6,956 nt of DNA from DAIOFH01 sp036745875. Its GTDB lineage: Bacteria > Planctomycetota > SZUA-567. Positions 6,783 through 6,956 of this stretch are shown one piece after another (the first letter of the stretch is position 1; every line of letters starts with the position of its first letter). The stretch lies in contig DAIOFH010000164.1 in NCBI GenBank assembly GCA_036745875.1, positions 1-6,956 of the forward strand, written 5' to 3'. The notes under the pieces are model-generated. The model was not told the origin of the DNA and made no database searches. It worked only from the letters and a program-made list of their open reading frames with translations. Position numbers and translations under genes: made by a program.

Positions 6783-6956
6783 GCTCCAAGCTCCTCCACC
6801 GTCCGAAAATAGTCAAATACCGGCAACCGCGCACCGGGAAAGGCCGAAACGCTTTTCCCGGTCGGCCGCATGTATGCCGAACGCAGTTGAGAATTCGATT
6901 CCTGAAACTTGCAGCCGGCTTCGCGCGCATAGGTTGCATGATCGAAAAACCGATTT
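6779..6956 (-). CDS. C-terminal 58 residues of a gene cut by the window edge, possibly LemA-like
   Basis: On the minus strand the frame is open from the window edge (first full codon at 6955) to TGA at 6779-6781, whose bases overlap the DUF3137 start in ATGA. The segment reads NRFFDHATYAREAGCKF near the edge and ends FPGARLPVFDYFRTVEELGA. That overlap and the lack of any stop in 58 codons support a real gene end. The pattern Ala-Arg, then Asn, then a FPG segment and an aromatic-Phe pair is loosely like the C-terminus of LemA proteins (aRxxYN...FP...GF...yF). LemA genes often sit beside DUF3137 genes. Identity is uncertain because only the tail is visible, and the tail alone would not prove LemA. 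Confidence 0.55.
   Translation of the reverse strand, partial: NRFFDHATYAREAGCKFQESNSQLRSAYMRPTGKSVSAFPGARLPVFDYFRTVEELGA
6833..6862. repeat. Strong hairpin inside the truncated upstream gene
   Basis: ACCGGGAAA (6833-6841) and TTTCCCGGT (6854-6862) are perfect 9-bp complements; two more GC pairs extend the stem past one mismatch to a 6-nt loop. It ends about 50 bp before the DUF3137 start. No T run follows on either strand, so it is not an intrinsic terminator. An alternative pairing GGCCG (6842-6846) with CGGCC (6863-6867) overlaps it. Confidence 0.5.

Noticed and set aside
6370..6939. A 189-codon minus-strand open frame crossing the start of the DUF3137 gene
   Set aside because: It is rich in Arg, Cys and Pro, has no ribosome binding site and overlaps both the DUF3137 frame and the coupled upstream frame in another phase.

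Overview
The window looks like part of a mobile element (conjugative plasmid or integrative conjugative element) from a Gram-negative-type bacterium with a fairly GC-rich genome. Three complete proteins carry Sec-type signal peptides, the start sites have purine-rich Shine-Dalgarno boxes, and codon choice is GC-rich. I cannot name a taxon from the sequence. I see no tRNA, rRNA, CRISPR array or insertion sequence.

Layout. Bases 1-897 on the plus strand hold the last 298 residues of a TraI/MobA(P)-type conjugative relaxase, including a recognisable LPD7 domain. After a 93-bp convergent gap, everything else reads on the minus strand. In transcription order (right to left) these are: the last 58 residues of an unidentified, possibly LemA-like protein (6779-6956); a DUF3137 membrane protein (5274-6782), whose start overlaps the upstream stop as ATGA; a secreted protein of four tandem FlgD-Ig-like beta-sandwich repeats (3762-5213); a 251-bp non-coding gap with repeats; a secreted aromatic-rich protein of unknown family (2335-3510); and a secreted protein with one MVL-type mannan-binding lectin module (991-2262).

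How they may fit together. The minus-strand genes form a co-directional block with short gaps (overlap, 60 bp, 251 bp, 72 bp). All the complete products are predicted to be membrane-bound or exported. The block therefore reads as an envelope/extracellular cargo module beside the DNA-transfer gene. DUF3137 next to LemA is a known bacterial pairing of unclear function; the Ig-like and lectin proteins suggest surface adhesion or glycan recognition. That functional link is inference. The 251-bp gap carries an 11-bp perfect direct repeat and an 8-bp sequence complementary to the next gene's ribosome binding site. It is the likeliest place for separate control of the last two genes.
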